A stretch of DNA of 64,000 nucleotides from Diaminobutyricimonas sp. LJ205 (lineage in GTDB: Bacteria; Actinomycetota; Actinomycetes; Actinomycetales; Microbacteriaceae). The position numbers were made by a program, and so were the translations under genes. The stretch spans positions 1,116,001 through 1,180,000 of the forward strand of contig NZ_CP046619.1 in NCBI RefSeq assembly GCF_009755725.1, read 5' to 3'. Under the pieces are notes generated by a model. The model ran no database searches. It saw only the letters and a list, made by a program, of their open reading frames with translations, and was not told the DNA's origin. Positions 8,554-17,838 of the stretch are shown here, one piece after another; position 1 is the first letter of the stretch; every line of letters starts with the position of its first letter.

Positions 8554-9291
8554 ATGGAACCACTCGTCGTCATCGACAGCGTCAACAAGCATTACGGCGA
8601 ACTACATGTTCTGAAGAACATCACAACGACCGTCAACAAGGGCGAAGTCGTCGTCGTGATCGGCCCAAGTGGCTCCGGCAAATCCACCCTCTGCCGCGCG
8701 ATCAACCGGCTCGAGACCATCGACTCGGGAACGATCACGATCGACGGCAAGAAGCTGCCCGCCGAGGGCTCCGGTCTCGCCAAGTTGCGTGCCGATGTCG
8801 GGATGGTCTTCCAGTCGTTCAACCTGTTCGCGCACAAGACCGTGCTCGAGAACATCACCCTCGGCCCGCGCCGGGTGCGGAACATGTCCAAGGCCGATGC
8901 CGACAAGCGGGCGATGGAACTGCTTGACCGGGTCGGCGTCGCCAACCAGGCGAAGAAGATGCCGTCGCAACTCTCCGGTGGTCAGCAGCAGCGCGTCGCC
9001 ATTGCCCGATCGCTGGCGATGGACCCCAAGCTCATCCTGCTTGACGAGCCGACTTCGGCGCTCGACCCGGAGATGATCAACGAGGTGCTCGAGGTCATGA
9101 TCGGCCTTGCCCACGAGGGCATGACCATGGTGGTCGTCACGCACGAGATGGGCTTCGCCCGCAAGGCCGCGAACCGCGTGCTGTTCATGGCAGACGGCGA
9201 GATCGTGGAAGAAGCAACCCCTGAAACCTTCTTCACCAACCCTCAGTCTCCGAGAGCGAAGGACTTCCTCTCGAAAATCCTCACCCACTAA
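8554..9291 (+). CDS. gluA: Glutamate/polar amino acid ABC transporter ATPase
   Basis: 245 residues. Walker [10 protein letters not shown] lies at residues 37-45, the signature is [19 protein letters not shown], and Walker B is [14 protein letters not shown], followed by the H-loop [10 protein letters not shown]. This is the polar amino-acid uptake (PAAT) subfamily ATPase. It is the first gene of a four-gene set in the same order as gluABCD of Corynebacterium glutamicum, so it likely energises glutamate import. The spacing to the binding protein is 36 nt. Confidence 0.92.
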   Translation: MEPLVVIDSVNKHYGELHVLKNITTTVNKGEVVVVIGPSGSGKSTLCRAINRLETIDSGTITIDGKKLPAEGSGLAKLRADVGMVFQSFNLFAHKTVLENITLGPRRVRNMSKADADKRAMELLDRVGVANQAKKMPSQLSGGQQQRVAIARSLAMDPKLILLDEPTSALDPEMINEVLEVMIGLAHEGMTMVVVTHEMGFARKAANRVLFMADGEIVEEATPETFFTNPQSPRAKDFLSKILTH

Positions 9292-9327
9292 CCGGTGGGT
9301 GATCACCACAGCACCAAGGAGGGAACC

Positions 9328-10212
9328 ATGCGACTCAAAAAGGGTCTCGTGATTTCAGCAATCGCCGCGGCCAGCATGCTGACGCTTGCCGCTTGTACCG
9401 ACTCGGGCGCGCCCAGCGCCGAGCCTGAGGTCGAAGACGTCGAGTTCGAAGCGGGCACCACGATGGCCGAGCTCAATGAGGCGGGCTCGATCACCATCGG
9501 CACCAAGTTCGACCAGCCGTTGTTCGGCCTGGTTGGCCCGGACGGTACCCCGGTCGGTTTCGACGTCGAAATCGGCAAGATCATTGCCGCGGAGCTGGGC
9601 ATCGCCGCCGACGACATCGAGTGGGTCGAGACCGTGTCCGCGAACCGCGAGCCGTTCATCCAGAACGGCCAGGTCGACATCGTTGTCGCGACGTACACGA
9701 TCAACGACACCCGCAAGGAAGTCATCGACTTCGCAGGCCCCTACTACGAAGCCGGTCAGGACCTGCTCGTGCTCGAGGGCAATGCCGAAGGCATCGAGGG
9801 CCCGGAGTTCTTCACCGAGAACCCCGACAAGAAGGTCTGCACCGTCACCGGTTCCACCTCGGCCACCAACATCGCCGAACACGCGACCGCTGAGGGCCAG
9901 ATCCTCACCGCCGAAACCTACTCGGCGTGCCTCGAGCCGCTGCGCAACGGTGAGGTCGTCGCCGTCACCACCGACAACGTGATCTTGGCGGGTCTCGCCG
10001 ACCAGAACCCTGGCGAGTTCGAGGTCGTGGGTGCCCCGTTCACCGCTGAGCCCTACGGCATCGGCCTTGAAAAGGGCGACGACGCGTTCCGCAACTTCAT
10101 CAACGACACCCTCGAGGCTGCCTACGAAGACGGCCGTTGGGAATCCGCGTGGGAAGCCACCGCGGGCAAGGTGCTCGACCTGCCGGAACCGCCGGCAGTC
10201 GACCGCTACTAA
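9328..10212 (+). CDS. gluB: Glutamate ABC transporter substrate-binding lipoprotein
   Basis: 294 residues from ATG 9328 with an AAGGAGGG site. The N-terminus is a lipoprotein signal peptide ending in the lipobox LAAC (Cys about residue 22), so it is anchored outside the membrane. The mature part is a family 3 periplasmic binding protein: SITIGTKFDQPLFGLVGPDG, GFDVEIGKIIAAELGI and FAGPYYEAGQDLLV are characteristic of glutamate-type GluB proteins. A strong hairpin lies after the gene, before the permeases. Confidence 0.92.
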   Translation: MRLKKGLVISAIAAASMLTLAACTDSGAPSAEPEVEDVEFEAGTTMAELNEAGSITIGTKFDQPLFGLVGPDGTPVGFDVEIGKIIAAELGIAADDIEWVETVSANREPFIQNGQVDIVVATYTINDTRKEVIDFAGPYYEAGQDLLVLEGNAEGIEGPEFFTENPDKKVCTVTGSTSATNIAEHATAEGQILTAETYSACLEPLRNGEVVAVTTDNVILAGLADQNPGEFEVVGAPFTAEPYGIGLEKGDDAFRNFINDTLEAAYEDGRWESAWEATAGKVLDLPEPPAVDRY

Positions 10213-10227
10213 GTAATCAACACTGAA

Positions 10228-10264
10228 CGGATGGCCCGCTCGCAACACCCGGGCGGGCCATCCG
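10228..10264 (+). terminator. Hairpin between gluB and gluC (partial terminator)
   Basis: CGGATGGCCCGC (10228-10239) pairs with GCGGGCCATCCG (10253-10264). A stem-loop after the binding-protein gene commonly protects upstream mRNA and reduces permease expression, giving excess binding protein. There is no T tract, so readthrough is expected. Confidence 0.65.
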
Positions 10265-10309
10265 CCAGCACGCAACACCACGCACTCAACAACAGAAGAG
10301 GAGGTGCCG

Positions 10310-10957
10310 ATGGACGCGGTCATTGAATATCTGCCGGAGTTCGGCCAGGCATTCCTAGTCACGCTCAGCCTCCTCGTGTACTCGGGACTCGGCGCTCTCG
10401 TCATCGGAGTGATCATTGCGGCGTTGCGGATCTCACCGGTGGCGTCGTTGCGGGTGTTCGCGACGGCGTACACCGAGCTGTTTCGCAACATCCCGCTCAC
10501 CCTCATCCTGTTCTTCTGCGCGTTCGTCCTTCCTTACCTTGAAGTCGACCTCGCGTACTACAACCTCGCTCTCATCGGCCTCACGGCGTACACCTCGCCC
10601 TTCGTGGCTGAGGCGATTCGTTCCGGCGTGAACGGCGTGCCAGTCGGCCAGGCGGAGGCTGCGCGAAGTATCGGTCTCGGCTTCGGCCAGGTGCTCAGCC
10701 TCATTGTCATGCCGCAGGCGATCCGTATGGTCATTCCACCGCTCATCAACGTGTTCATCGCGCTGACCAAGAACACGTCGGTCGCTGGCGCATTCTTCGT
10801 CGTCGAAATCTTCAACGTCGCCCGCACCGCGTCCAACGACCGCGGCGACGAGGTCGTGCCGATCCTTCTGGCTGCGGCGCTGCTGTATCTCGTGATCACT
10901 GTTCCGCTCGGCCTCATCGCCGGTCGCATCGAGAAGAAGGTGGCGGTGCTGCGATGA
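10310..10957 (+). CDS. gluC: Amino acid ABC transporter permease
   Basis: 215 residues from ATG 10310; AGAGGAGG (10297-10304) is 5 nt upstream, while the alternative GTG at 10304 would overlap that site. About five membrane helices are visible. The HisMQ-type permease signature EAARSIGLGFGQVLSLIVMP (EAA loop) contacts the ATPase. It pairs with the next permease as a heterodimer. The genes overlap by 4 nt (ATGA), so they are translationally coupled. Confidence 0.9.
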   Translation: MDAVIEYLPEFGQAFLVTLSLLVYSGLGALVIGVIIAALRISPVASLRVFATAYTELFRNIPLTLILFFCAFVLPYLEVDLAYYNLALIGLTAYTSPFVAEAIRSGVNGVPVGQAEAARSIGLGFGQVLSLIVMPQAIRMVIPPLINVFIALTKNTSVAGAFFVVEIFNVARTASNDRGDEVVPILLAAALLYLVITVPLGLIAGRIEKKVAVLR

Positions 10958-11871
10958 CCTCCGTGCTCTATGACGCCCCCGGGCCCCGCGCCAAGCGGCG
11001 GTCGGTGCTCATTTCGATCGTCGGTGCCGTGCTCATCGTCGGCGGCTTGGTCTGGCTTATCTTCACGCTCGGCCAGCCGCGCGTTTCCGCGAACGGCTCC
11101 GTCCAACCTGGAATGTGGGATCCCAGCCGCTGGGACATCTTCCTCGACGTGCAGGTCTGGCGGTTCCTGGGAGAGGGTGTGCTCGCGACCCTGCGGATGT
11201 TCGCAGTCGCGGCGGTCTTCGCGATCATCATCGGCATCCTGTTCTCCTTCGGACGCGCTGCCGCACGTCAATGGATTCGCGTGCCGGTCACCGTGATCCT
11301 CGAATTCTTCCGCGGCATGCCGGTGCTGCTGATGATGCTGTTCATCCTGCTGGTGTTCGCTACCGGTGCCTACTGGGCCGGCGTCTGGGCGCTCGCGGTC
11401 TACAACGGCGCGATCATCGGTGAGGCCCTGCGCGCCGGAATCCAGTCGCTGCCCAAGGGACAGCGCGAGGCAGGGCTGTCGATCGGACTCACCCCGCTTG
11501 AGACCCGATTCCGGATCGAGTTCCCGCAGGCGTTCAGGCAGATGCTGCCGATCATCCTCGCGCAGCTGGTCGTGCTGCTGAAGGACACCGCGCTCGCCTA
11601 CATCGTCGGCTACCCCGAGTTGCTGCGGAACGCGACCCAGTTCCTCGCGAACTTCTACGGCAACCGCTACTTCTTCTCGCTGTTCTTCGTCGCCTTGGGC
11701 ATCTACCTGATCATGAACCTCACCCTGTCGTGGTTTGCTCGGTTCGTGGCCAAACGCACCGGGCCGAAGCTCGGCAAGGCGGCCGGACCGGGACCTCGCG
11801 TCGCGGGTGTTGAAGGCACGCAAGCGATCACGATGCCCAGCGCGACCGGTGAGGCGCAGCCCGGTCTCTGA
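10954..11871 (+). CDS. gluD: Amino acid ABC transporter permease
   Basis: 305 residues, longer than gluC because of an N-terminal helix with an extracytoplasmic loop and a hydrophilic C-terminal tail of about 40 residues. The EAA loop is QREAGLSIGLTPLETRFRIEFPQ, and TLRMFAVAAVFAIIIG begins the conserved permease core. It is the last gene of the transporter operon. The tail resembles the extended C-terminus seen in corynebacterial GluD. Confidence 0.9.
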   Translation: MTSVLYDAPGPRAKRRSVLISIVGAVLIVGGLVWLIFTLGQPRVSANGSVQPGMWDPSRWDIFLDVQVWRFLGEGVLATLRMFAVAAVFAIIIGILFSFGRAAARQWIRVPVTVILEFFRGMPVLLMMLFILLVFATGAYWAGVWALAVYNGAIIGEALRAGIQSLPKGQREAGLSIGLTPLETRFRIEFPQAFRQMLPIILAQLVVLLKDTALAYIVGYPELLRNATQFLANFYGNRYFFSLFFVALGIYLIMNLTLSWFARFVAKRTGPKLGKAAGPGPRVAGVEGTQAITMPSATGEAQPGL

Positions 11872-11879
11872 GCCCCGAC

Positions 11880-11885
11880 TAAACT
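11880..11885 (+). promoter_or_regulatory. -10 box TAAACT upstream of pheS
   Basis: TAAACT ends 8 nt before the GTG at 11894; no Shine-Dalgarno sequence is present. This suggests a leaderless or near-leaderless pheST mRNA. Confidence 0.45.
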
Positions 11886-11893
11886 TGGGCCTC

Positions 11894-12934
11894 GTGCCAG
11901 AACCGACTCCAATCTCTGACCAGGCCGTCTCAGCGGCCGTCGAGTCCGCCTTAGCCGCGATCGCCGCAGCAACGGACTCTGCCGCCCTCAAGGACGTGCG
12001 TTCAGCGCACCTCGGTGACTCGTCGCCGCTGGTGCGCTTCAACGCCCAGCTCCGCGACGTGCCGAACGACCAGAAGGCCGCACTCGGCAAGCTGGTCGGG
12101 CAGGCACGCGGTCGGGTGAACCAGGCCTTCGCCACCCGCGAGGCCGAGATCACTGCCCAGGAGGAGACCGCCAGGCTGGCCGCCGAAGCGGTGGATGTCA
12201 CGGCTCTCGCCTCCCGCTGGACGCCAGGCGCGCGGCATCCGCTCACCCTGCTCATGGAAGAGATGGCGGACGTCTTCGTCGGCATGGGCTGGGAGGTCGC
12301 CGAGGGCCCCGAGCTTGAGAACGAGTGGTTCAACTTCGACGCGCTGAACTTCGACGAGGATCACCCGGCGCGCGCCACCCAGGACACCTTCTTCGTCGAC
12401 CCGGTCGAGAAGCACCTGCTGATGCGCACGCACACCTCGCCCGTGCAGGTTCGCTCGCTGCTCGGCCGCGAGCTGCCGGTTTACATCGTTGCGCCGGGCC
12501 GCGTGTACCGCAGCGACGAGCTGGATGCCACGCACACCCCGGTGTTCAACCAGATCGAGGGCATCGCCATCGACAAGGGCCTCACCATGGCGCACCTGCG
12601 CGGCACGCTCGAGCACCTCGCCCGGTCGATGTTCGGCGAGGACGCCAAGATCCGCCTGCGCCCGAACTACTTCCCGTTCACCGAGCCGAGCGCCGAGATG
12701 GATGTCTGGCAGCCGAACGCCAAGGGTGGCGCCCGGTGGGTCGAGTGGGGCGGCTGCGGCATGGTCAACCGGAACGTGCTGCGCGCGGCCGGCATCGACC
12801 CGGACGAATACCAGGGCTTCGCCTTCGGAATGGGCATCGAGCGCACGCTGCAGTTCCGCAACGACATGAACGATATGCGCGACATGGTCGAGGGCGACAT
12901 CCGCTTCTCGCAGCAGTTCGGAATGGTGGTCTGA
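11894..12934 (+). CDS. pheS: Phenylalanine-tRNA ligase alpha subunit
   Basis: 346 residues from GTG 11894; the open frame reaches further upstream but overlaps gluD. The N-terminal coiled coil (KDVRSAHLGDSSPLVRF) is followed by the class II catalytic core. Motif 1 lies near RHPLTLLMEEMADVFVGMGW, motif 2 around LRPNYFPFTEPSAEMDV, and motif 3 in FAFGMGIERTLQFRNDMNDMRD. It forms the alpha2-beta2 PheRS with PheT. The stop overlaps the pheT ATG by one base. Confidence 0.96.
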   Translation: MPEPTPISDQAVSAAVESALAAIAAATDSAALKDVRSAHLGDSSPLVRFNAQLRDVPNDQKAALGKLVGQARGRVNQAFATREAEITAQEETARLAAEAVDVTALASRWTPGARHPLTLLMEEMADVFVGMGWEVAEGPELENEWFNFDALNFDEDHPARATQDTFFVDPVEKHLLMRTHTSPVQVRSLLGRELPVYIVAPGRVYRSDELDATHTPVFNQIEGIAIDKGLTMAHLRGTLEHLARSMFGEDAKIRLRPNYFPFTEPSAEMDVWQPNAKGGARWVEWGGCGMVNRNVLRAAGIDPDEYQGFAFGMGIERTLQFRNDMNDMRDMVEGDIRFSQQFGMVV

Positions 12935-15438
12935 TGCGCGTCCCAGTCTCGTGGCTTCGTGAGGTTGTCGACATCCCCGCGGACGCGACCGCCGAGGACA
13001 TCCAGGCCGCGCTCGTGCGCGTCGGCCTCGAAGAGGAAGCGGTGCATCGCAGCGAACTGAGCGGCCCGATCGTGGTCGGCGAGGTTCTCGAGTTCGTCGA
13101 CGAACCGCAGTCGAACGGCAAGACCATCCGCTGGGTCCAGTTGAACGTCGGCGAAGCGAACGGTGGTGTCCGCAGCGTCGTCTGCGGCGCGCACAACTTC
13201 CTCGTCGGCGACAAGGTCGTGGTCACCCTGCCCGGCGCAGTGCTGCCGGGGCCCTTCCCGATCGCCGCCCGCAAGACCTACGGCCACGTGAGCGACGGCA
13301 TGATCGCATCGGCCCGTGAGCTCGGCCTCGGCGAGGAACACACCGGCATCCTGCGCCTGACCGAACTCGGCCTCGACCCTGAGCCCGGCACCGACGCGCT
13401 GCCGTTGCTCGGCCTCGACGACTACGCGTTCGAGGTGAACGTCACCCCCGACCGCGGCTACGCGCTGTCGATCCGCGGCATCGGCCGCGAGTACGCGAAC
13501 TCCACAGGCGCGGCCTTCCGCGACCCGGCGGCCACCCCGGCGATCCGCGAACTCTGCGAGGCGCCGATGACCCGGTCCTTCCCGGTCACGGTCGCCGACC
13601 AGGCGCCGATCCGCGACCGGATCGGCTGCCAGGTGTTCGTCACCCGTGTCGTGACCGGCATCGACGCCACCCGCCGCACCCCGGCGTGGATGGTGTCACG
13701 GCTGAAGCTGGCCGGCATCCGGTCCCTGTCGCTGCCGATCGACGTGACCAACTACGTGATGCTCGAACTCGGCCAGCCGATCCACGGCTACGACCTCGAC
13801 AAGCTCACCGGCGGCATCACCGTGCGGCGGGCGAACCCGGGGGAGAAGCTCACCACGCTGGATGCTCAGACCCGCACGCTGAGCACCGAGGACCTGCTGA
13901 TCACCGACGACTCCGGCCCGATCGGACTGGCCGGGGTCATGGGCGGGGCGACCACAGAGATGTCGGATGCCACCACCAACGTGCTGATTGAGGCGGCCAA
14001 CTTCGACCCGGTGTCGATCGCCCGCACCGCCCGCAGGCACAAGCTGCCGAGCGAGGCCTCCAAGCGCTTCGAGCGTGGCGCCGACCCACTGGTCGCCGAG
14101 GCCGCCGCCGCCCGCGTGGTCGAACTGCTGGTCGAGCTGGCCGGTGGCACGGCCGAGCCGACCGGCTCGGTGCTGCACACCGCCGCGAAGCCGCAGCCGA
14201 TCCTGCTGCGTGACGGCTTCGTCGACCGCATCATGGGTGCTTCCTACACCGACGATGAGATCAAGAGCTCGCTCGAGGCGATCGGCACCACCGTCGTGCC
14301 CGTCGACGGCGGACTGTCAGTCACACCGCCGAGCTGGCGGCCCGACCTCTCCGACGAGCCCACCCTCGCCGAGGAAGTCGCCCGCATCGTCGGGTACGAC
14401 CGGGTGCCGTCGGTGCTGCCGGTCGCACCTCCCGGGCGTGGGCACACCCGCGCCCAGAAGCTGCGCCGGGCTGCGGCGCAGATGCTCGCCGCCAACGGTC
14501 TCACCGAGGTACAGGTGTACCCGTTCCTGTCCGAGACCGCGCACCGCCGGTTCTCGGGGGATGCCCCCGCAGTGAAGCTCGCCAACCCGCTGGACGCCGA
14601 GGTGCCGTACCTGCGTCGCACCCTCTTGCCCGGCCTGGTCGATACCGCGCGCCGAAATCTGTCCCGCGGCCTCACCGACCTGGCGCTGTTCGAGATCGGC
14701 ACCGTGTTCCTGCCCGAGGCCGGCCGTGAGTACGGCAGCGGGCCCCTGCCGGTCGGCAACGCGCACCCGGGGGAAGCCCGGCTCGCCGAGCTGAACGACA
14801 GTATCCCGCCGCAGCGTTGGAGCGTCGGCGCATTGCTGCTCGGCGACCAGATCGTCAAGCAGCCCGGCATCCGTCCGGTCGGCACCGGCATCGCCGACGC
14901 CGTCACGGTCGCCCAGCAGCTCGCGGCCGCCCTCGGCGTGACGATCCGGATCGAGCAGGGCAACCACCCGGCGATGCACCCGGGTCGCACCGCAGAGATC
15001 TTCGCGGGCGACACCGTCGTGGGCGTGGCGGGAGAGCTGTTGCCGGCGCTGGCCGAGGAACTCGACCTGCCGCGCGTGGTCGCCGTGCTCGAACTCAACC
15101 TCGATGCGCTGATCGAGGCCGGGGCGACCGAGGTGCAGACCTCCGTGATCTCCGGCTTCCCGGCAGCGACCCAAGACCTCTCGTTGGTCGTCTCGCGTTC
15201 GGTTCCCGCCGGTGAGGTGCTCGACGCGGTCGCCGAGGGAGCCGGCGGGCTGCTCGAGGACATCCGGCTGGTGGACGACTACCGCGGCACCGGGGTCACC
15301 GATGACAGCAAGTCGTTGACGTTCGCGCTGCGGTTCCGGGCATCCGATCGCACCCTGACGGCGGCCGAGGCCAGCGAGGCGAAGCTCGCGGGCGCGGCTC
15401 TGGCGGGGGAGCGGTTCGGCGCCACCATTCGCGAGTGA
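12934..15438 (+). CDS. pheT: Phenylalanine-tRNA ligase beta subunit
   Basis: 834 residues from ATG 12934. Domains in order: B1, an OB-fold tRNA-binding (EMAP/B2) domain around IVVGEVLEFVDEPQSNGKTI, the B3/B4 editing region with EVNVTPDRGYALSIRGIGRE, the B5 domain, a catalytically inactive class II-like core, and a C-terminal ferredoxin-like anticodon-binding domain (FPAATQDLSLVV ... DDYRGTGV ... SLTFALRFRASDRTLT). The B3/B4 site would hydrolyse Tyr-tRNA(Phe). Length is typical. Confidence 0.96.
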   Translation: MRVPVSWLREVVDIPADATAEDIQAALVRVGLEEEAVHRSELSGPIVVGEVLEFVDEPQSNGKTIRWVQLNVGEANGGVRSVVCGAHNFLVGDKVVVTLPGAVLPGPFPIAARKTYGHVSDGMIASARELGLGEEHTGILRLTELGLDPEPGTDALPLLGLDDYAFEVNVTPDRGYALSIRGIGREYANSTGAAFRDPAATPAIRELCEAPMTRSFPVTVADQAPIRDRIGCQVFVTRVVTGIDATRRTPAWMVSRLKLAGIRSLSLPIDVTNYVMLELGQPIHGYDLDKLTGGITVRRANPGEKLTTLDAQTRTLSTEDLLITDDSGPIGLAGVMGGATTEMSDATTNVLIEAANFDPVSIARTARRHKLPSEASKRFERGADPLVAEAAAARVVELLVELAGGTAEPTGSVLHTAAKPQPILLRDGFVDRIMGASYTDDEIKSSLEAIGTTVVPVDGGLSVTPPSWRPDLSDEPTLAEEVARIVGYDRVPSVLPVAPPGRGHTRAQKLRRAAAQMLAANGLTEVQVYPFLSETAHRRFSGDAPAVKLANPLDAEVPYLRRTLLPGLVDTARRNLSRGLTDLALFEIGTVFLPEAGREYGSGPLPVGNAHPGEARLAELNDSIPPQRWSVGALLLGDQIVKQPGIRPVGTGIADAVTVAQQLAAALGVTIRIEQGNHPAMHPGRTAEIFAGDTVVGVAGELLPALAEELDLPRVVAVLELNLDALIEAGATEVQTSVISGFPAATQDLSLVVSRSVPAGEVLDAVAEGAGGLLEDIRLVDDYRGTGVTDDSKSLTFALRFRASDRTLTAAEASEAKLAGAALAGERFGATIRE

Positions 15439-15476
15439 GCCGAGGCATGAATTTTTCCGGAGCGGATGTCGGGCGA

Positions 15477-15482
15477 TAGTGT
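15477..15482 (+). promoter_or_regulatory. -10 box TAGTGT upstream of the arg leader ORF
   Basis: TAGTGT lies 6 nt before a GTG at 15489, with a possible weak -35 (TTCCGG at 15455-15460). The AT-rich TGAATTTTT at 15448-15456 is exceptional in this GC-rich gap and could be half of an arginine-repressor box. Both are inferences from position. Confidence 0.4.
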
Positions 15483-15488
15483 TTCCGG

Positions 15489-15575
15489 GTGGACAACTCC
15501 CGCGAAGCCGAACTCCGACGCCTCCGCCGTCGTGTTCTTCGCGTACGCCGACTCTCGGCGACGTCGCACCGCTGA
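15489..15575 (+). CDS. Putative arginine-rich leader peptide of the arg operon
   Basis: A 28-codon frame starting at GTG 15489 and ending with TGA 15573-15575, in the 205-nt gap before argC. Ten of 28 residues are Arg (residues 5, 10, 11, 13-15, 18, 20, 21, 28), including RRLRRR and RVRR clusters. A -10 box 6 nt upstream makes it a plausible leaderless translation unit. Its Arg codons overlap two alternative hairpins: CGACG/CGTCG (15516-15532) and CGCCGA/TCGGCG (15546-15560). Ribosome stalling at low Arg-tRNA could affect argC expression. No T-tract terminator follows, so a translational or Rho-dependent mechanism would be needed. Arg codons are common by chance in GC-rich DNA, so this remains a hypothesis. 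Confidence 0.4.
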   Translation: MDNSREAELRRLRRRVLRVRRLSATSHR

Positions 15576-15643
15576 TTCGTCAGCCGGATTGCCGCGTCGC
15601 CGCCTCCGGTCGACCGTCCGCTTGTGATCCTTAAGGTTGAGAC

Positions 15644-16690
15644 ATGCCTCTTTCCGTTGCCGTTGCCGGTGCCAGCGGCTATGCGGGGGGCGAGCTGCTG
15701 CGGCTGCTCGCCGACCACCCCGATGTGACCGTCACCACTGTCACCGCACACTCCAACGCCGGCCAGCCGCTGATTCAGGTGCAACCGCACCTGCGTTCGC
15801 TGGCCCATCTCACGCTCGTCGAGACCACCCCCGAGAACCTGTCCGGGCATGATGTCGTCTTCGTCGCCCTGCCGCACGGCATGTCGGGGGAACTCACCGA
15901 GCACCTCGGCGACGACAGTCTCGTCATCGACTGCGGCGCCGACCACCGGCTGACGAACGAAGCCGACTGGGCGAAGTTCTACGGTGGCGAGTTCTACGGC
16001 GCCTGGACTTACGGGCTGCCCGAACTGCTGCTTCAGAATGGTGGTCAGCAGCGTGAGCGGCTCGCCGGTGCGAAGCGCATCGCCGTGCCCGGCTGCAACG
16101 TCACCGCGATCACCCTGGGGCTTGCCCCCGGGATCGCCGCCGGCGTGATCGAGCCCGACGACCTCGTCGCGGTACTCGCGGTCGGCACCTCCGGCGCCGG
16201 CAAGAGCCTGAAGACGCACCTGCTGGCCAGCGAGATCCACGGATCGGCGTCCCCGTACGCGGTCGGTGGCACCCACCGGCACAACCCCGAGATCCGGCAG
16301 AACCTCACCGCAGCCGGGGGAGCGGACGTGAGCATCTCGTTCACTCCGGTGCTCGTGCCGATGAGTCGCGGCATCCTTGCCACCTCGACGGCGAAGCTGC
16401 GCGACGGCGTCTCCGCCTCCGACGTGCGGGCCGCATGGGAGAGCGCCTACGCGAACGAGGCGTTCGTGCATGTGCTGCCCGAGGGCCAGTTCCCGAAGAC
16501 CGCCGATGTGCTCGGCGCCAACACCGTGCTGGTCGGCATCGCCGTCGATGAGGCGGCAGGGCGAGTCGTCGTGGTCAGCGCGATCGACAATCTGGTCAAG
16601 GGCACAGCGGGCGCCGCCATCCAGTCCATGAATCTCGCCCTCGGCCTGCCCGAGGCGACCGGCCTGCCTCTGAATGGAGTCGCCCCGTGA
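15644..16690 (+). CDS. argC: N-acetyl-gamma-glutamyl-phosphate reductase
   Basis: 348 residues. The N-terminal Rossmann motif is [17 protein letters not shown], and the catalytic Cys is in [29 protein letters not shown] and the C-terminal VDNLVKG-like [17 protein letters not shown] are family hallmarks. It reduces N-acetylglutamyl phosphate to the semialdehyde with NADPH, the third step of arginine synthesis. First structural gene of the arg operon; its stop overlaps the argJ GTG by 4 nt. Confidence 0.97.
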   Translation: MPLSVAVAGASGYAGGELLRLLADHPDVTVTTVTAHSNAGQPLIQVQPHLRSLAHLTLVETTPENLSGHDVVFVALPHGMSGELTEHLGDDSLVIDCGADHRLTNEADWAKFYGGEFYGAWTYGLPELLLQNGGQQRERLAGAKRIAVPGCNVTAITLGLAPGIAAGVIEPDDLVAVLAVGTSGAGKSLKTHLLASEIHGSASPYAVGGTHRHNPEIRQNLTAAGGADVSISFTPVLVPMSRGILATSTAKLRDGVSASDVRAAWESAYANEAFVHVLPEGQFPKTADVLGANTVLVGIAVDEAAGRVVVVSAIDNLVKGTAGAAIQSMNLALGLPEATGLPLNGVAP

Positions 16691-17838
16691 CCATCACAAC
16701 CCCGAAGGGGTTCCGTGCCGCGGGCGTCACCGCCGGCCTCAAGTTGAGCGGCGGACGCGACCTCGCGCTCATCGTCAATGACGGGCCGAGCAAGGCCGCG
16801 GCGGCGGTGTTCACGAGCAACCGTGCCCAGGCGAACCCGATCCTGTGGTCCAAGCAGGCGATCAGCGACGGTGTGGTCGAAGCGATCGTGCTGAACTCCG
16901 GCGGCGCGAACTGCTTCACCGGGGCGCAGGGTTTCCAGACCACGCACGCCACCGCCGAGGGCGTCGCCGAGCGGCTCGGCGTCTCCGCTGGCGACGTGCT
17001 GGTCTGCTCCACCGGTTTGATCGGCGAGCAGCTCGACCTCGACAAAATCCTCGGAGGGGTGCGCTTCGCGGTTGCCAGCCTGTCGCCCAAGGGCGGCGAG
17101 GACGCCGCGAAAGCCATCATGACCACCGACACCGTGCCGAAGACCGCTGTCGTCGAACGCGAGGGCTGGTCGATCGGCGGGATCGCCAAGGGCGCCGGGA
17201 TGCTCGCGCCCGCGCTGGCCACGATGCTGGTCGTGATCACGACCGACGCCGACCTCGACTCGGTGGCCCTCGACACCGCTCTGCGGCAGGCGACCCGGAT
17301 GAGCTTCGACCGTCTCGACTCCGACGGCTGCACCTCGACCAACGACCAGGTGACGCTGCTTGCGTCCGGGGCATCCGGAATCGCGCCAGACGCCGCCGCC
17401 TTCCAGGCTGCGCTCACCGAACTCTGCCTTGACCTCGCGACGCAGCTGATGGCCGACGCCGAAGGGGCGAGTCACGACATCCTGATCGAGGTTGTGAACG
17501 CCGCCAGCGAAGACGACGCCGTTGAGGTGGGCCGCTCGGTCGCCCGGAACAACCTGTTCAAGACCGCGGTCTTCGGCAACGATCCGAACTGGGGCCGGGT
17601 GCTCGCCGCGATCGGCACCACCCAGGCGGAGTTCGATCCGTATCAGGTGGATGTCTCGATGAACGGCGTGCGAGTCTGCCACGCGGGCGCGCCCGACCAG
17701 CCTCGCGACCAGGTCGACCTGAGTGGTCGCACCGTGCACGTGCACATCGACCTCAAGGCGGGCACCGAGACCGCGACGATTCTCACCAACGATCTCACTC
17801 ACGAGTACGTGCACGAGAACAGCGCGTACAGCTCATGA
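16687..17838 (+). CDS. argJ: Bifunctional ornithine acetyltransferase / N-acetylglutamate synthase
   Basis: 383 residues from GTG 16687. The protein self-cleaves before the nucleophilic Thr in the conserved [13 protein letters not shown] segment, giving alpha and beta chains. It recycles the acetyl group from acetylornithine to glutamate, so the pathway is cyclic. Other hallmarks are [19 protein letters not shown], and the C-terminal [16 protein letters not shown]. It overlaps argB by 4 nt. Confidence 0.97.
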   Translation: MTITTPKGFRAAGVTAGLKLSGGRDLALIVNDGPSKAAAAVFTSNRAQANPILWSKQAISDGVVEAIVLNSGGANCFTGAQGFQTTHATAEGVAERLGVSAGDVLVCSTGLIGEQLDLDKILGGVRFAVASLSPKGGEDAAKAIMTTDTVPKTAVVEREGWSIGGIAKGAGMLAPALATMLVVITTDADLDSVALDTALRQATRMSFDRLDSDGCTSTNDQVTLLASGASGIAPDAAAFQAALTELCLDLATQLMADAEGASHDILIEVVNAASEDDAVEVGRSVARNNLFKTAVFGNDPNWGRVLAAIGTTQAEFDPYQVDVSMNGVRVCHAGAPDQPRDQVDLSGRTVHVHIDLKAGTETATILTNDLTHEYVHENSAYSS

